Positions 7,140 to 8,030 of a stretch of 8,030 bases of DNA are shown in pieces. A program made the translations under genes and the position numbers. Each line of letters opens with the position of its first letter. The first letter of the stretch is position 1. The DNA comes from Zavarzinia sp. (GTDB lineage Bacteria; Pseudomonadota; Alphaproteobacteria; Zavarziniales; Zavarziniaceae): NCBI GenBank assembly GCA_028694545.1, contig JAQVKV010000068.1:1-8030 (forward strand). Direction: 5' to 3'. The notes beneath the pieces are model-generated. The model ran no database searches. It was not told the DNA's origin and worked only from the letters and a program-made list of their open reading frames with translations.

Positions 7140-8030
7140 CTATTCGATGTATTTGTAGGCAAGCGCCCTGGCGTTCGCCATGGCCTGCTCGCCGATCCGC
7201 GTATAGGCGGAGAGGGGACTGCGGGCCTTGAGGAAGGACGCGAAGATCTTCTTGCCGATGGCGTCGGCCTTTTCCCGCTCCTCGGCCAGCACCTCGCCCG
7301 AGGCGGTGCCAAGGGCCACCATCAGCTCGTTCGGCACGCGGGCGACCTTCACGCCCTTGCTGATCATGCTGGCCAGCGCCTCGCCGTTGCGCAGGGCATA
7401 TTCGGCCCACATGTCGTCATGGGCGGCCTGGGCGGCGGCGGCGACGATCGCCTTCAGATCGTCCGGCAGTTCGTCATAGAGCTTGCGGTTGACCAGCAGC
7501 TCGAGCGCGGCGCTCGGCTCCTGGAAGCCGGGGCCATAATAGTATTCCGCGACCTGGTTGAGGCCTAGCGACTGGTCGTTGTAGGGGCCGGTCCATTCCG
7601 CCGCGTCGACGGTGCCGTTCTGCAGCGACTGGAAGATCTCGCTGGCGGGAACCACGACGACGGTGGCGCCCAGCTTCTTCACCACCTCGCCGCCGAGGCC
7701 GGCCATGCGGACCTTGAGGCTCTTGTAGTCGTCGGCCGTCTTCAGCTCGCGCTTGTACCAACCAAGCATCTGGGTGCCCGTATTGCCGGCGAGAAAGGGT
7801 TTCAGGCCGAAGCCGGCGTAAAGCTCGTCCCACAACTCCTGGCCGCCACCCCAATGGATCCAGGCCGACATTTCGTTCGCGGTCAGGCCGAAGGGCACGG
7901 TGGTGAAGAAGGCGGTCTGGCGGTGCTTGCCGATGTGGTAGTAGGAGGCGTCATACCCATTTCGGCCTTGCCCTCGGCGACCGCCGAGAAGACTTCGAGC
8001 GGTGGCACGATCTCGCCGCCGGCGTAGACC
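7140..8030 (-). pseudogene. TRAP transporter substrate-binding protein (TakP/FcbT1/SmoM-like), frameshifted; 5' end outside window
   Basis: This is the periplasmic receptor that most likely serves the adjacent TRAP permease. Reading from 8030 on the minus strand, one frame gives VYAGGEIVPPLEVFSAVAEG then KAEMG. The family-typical continuation YDASYYHIGK...TTVPFGL is in another frame from base 7955 on, so one base appears missing near 7955-7957 (for example GGGG reduced to GGG). Unshifted, the upstream frame ends at TGA 7885-7883. From a GTG at 7898 the rest runs 252 codons to TAG at 7140. Motifs of TakP-type proteins are intact: LKVRMAGLGGEV (Arg codon 7709-7707), AEWTGPYND (Trp 7595-7593) and YYYGPGFQEP (Glu 7520-7518). 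In TakP, as I recall, equivalent Arg, Trp and Glu bind the substrate carboxylate and its metal ion. About 70 N-terminal residues with the signal peptide lie beyond the window. With no other lesion, a sequencing error or recent mutation is likelier than old decay. Likely substrates are 2-oxoacids or similar carboxylates. Confidence 0.85.

Noticed and set aside
7950..7960. Programmed ribosomal frameshift in the TRAP binding-protein gene
   Set aside because: There is no classical slippery heptamer at the junction, and such recoding is not known to me in this family; a missing base explains it more simply.
1..8030. tRNA or rRNA genes, CRISPR arrays, insertion sequences or attachment sites
   Set aside because: Reading both strands showed no such structure; nearly all bases belong to the eight genes, and the gaps are at most 118 bases long.

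Overview
The window is GC-rich, densely coded bacterial DNA, and the gene content points to an alphaproteobacterium. The aapJQMP order and the protein motifs match the general L-amino-acid ABC transporter characterised in Rhizobium. The TRAP transporter that follows is of the 2-oxoacid / 'mannitol-chloroaromatic' type (TakP/FcbT-like). A Rhodospirillales-like host would fit, but that is a guess from gene content and base composition.

Bases 1-4218 (+ strand) hold an almost complete aap operon. aapJ is the periplasmic binding protein and lacks only about ten N-terminal residues at the window edge. It is followed by a strong intergenic hairpin, then aapQ and aapM (the two inner-membrane permeases) and aapP (the ATPase). 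aapQ, aapM and aapP lie within 13-16 bases of each other and look co-transcribed. Together they should form one ATP-driven importer of broad L-amino-acid range.

Bases 4268-4966 (- strand) encode a lipoprotein that I cannot assign to a named gene. It has a lipobox, a long Pro/Ala-rich linker and a C-terminal beta-rich domain that resembles the BsuPI/Ig-like fold. It converges on aapP and diverges from the TRAP permease genes.

Bases 5083-7127 (+ strand) encode the small (DctQ-type) and large (DctM-type) membrane subunits of a TRAP transporter, with start and stop codons overlapping by one base. Bases 7140-8030 (- strand) encode the matching periplasmic binding protein, placed convergently 12 bases after the large subunit. 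Its 5' end lies outside the window. It is split by an apparent one-base deletion near 7955, which is either a sequencing error or a recent inactivation.

Functionally this is a nutrient-uptake region: one primary (ABC) system for amino acids beside one ion-driven secondary system, probably for small 2-oxoacids or related carboxylates. There are no RNA genes, mobile elements or CRISPR arrays, and no gene-free stretch reaches 300 bases. I found no clearly new biological system. The items most worth a second look are the unassigned lipoprotein, the frameshifted and convergent TRAP binding protein, and the aapJ-aapQ hairpin.
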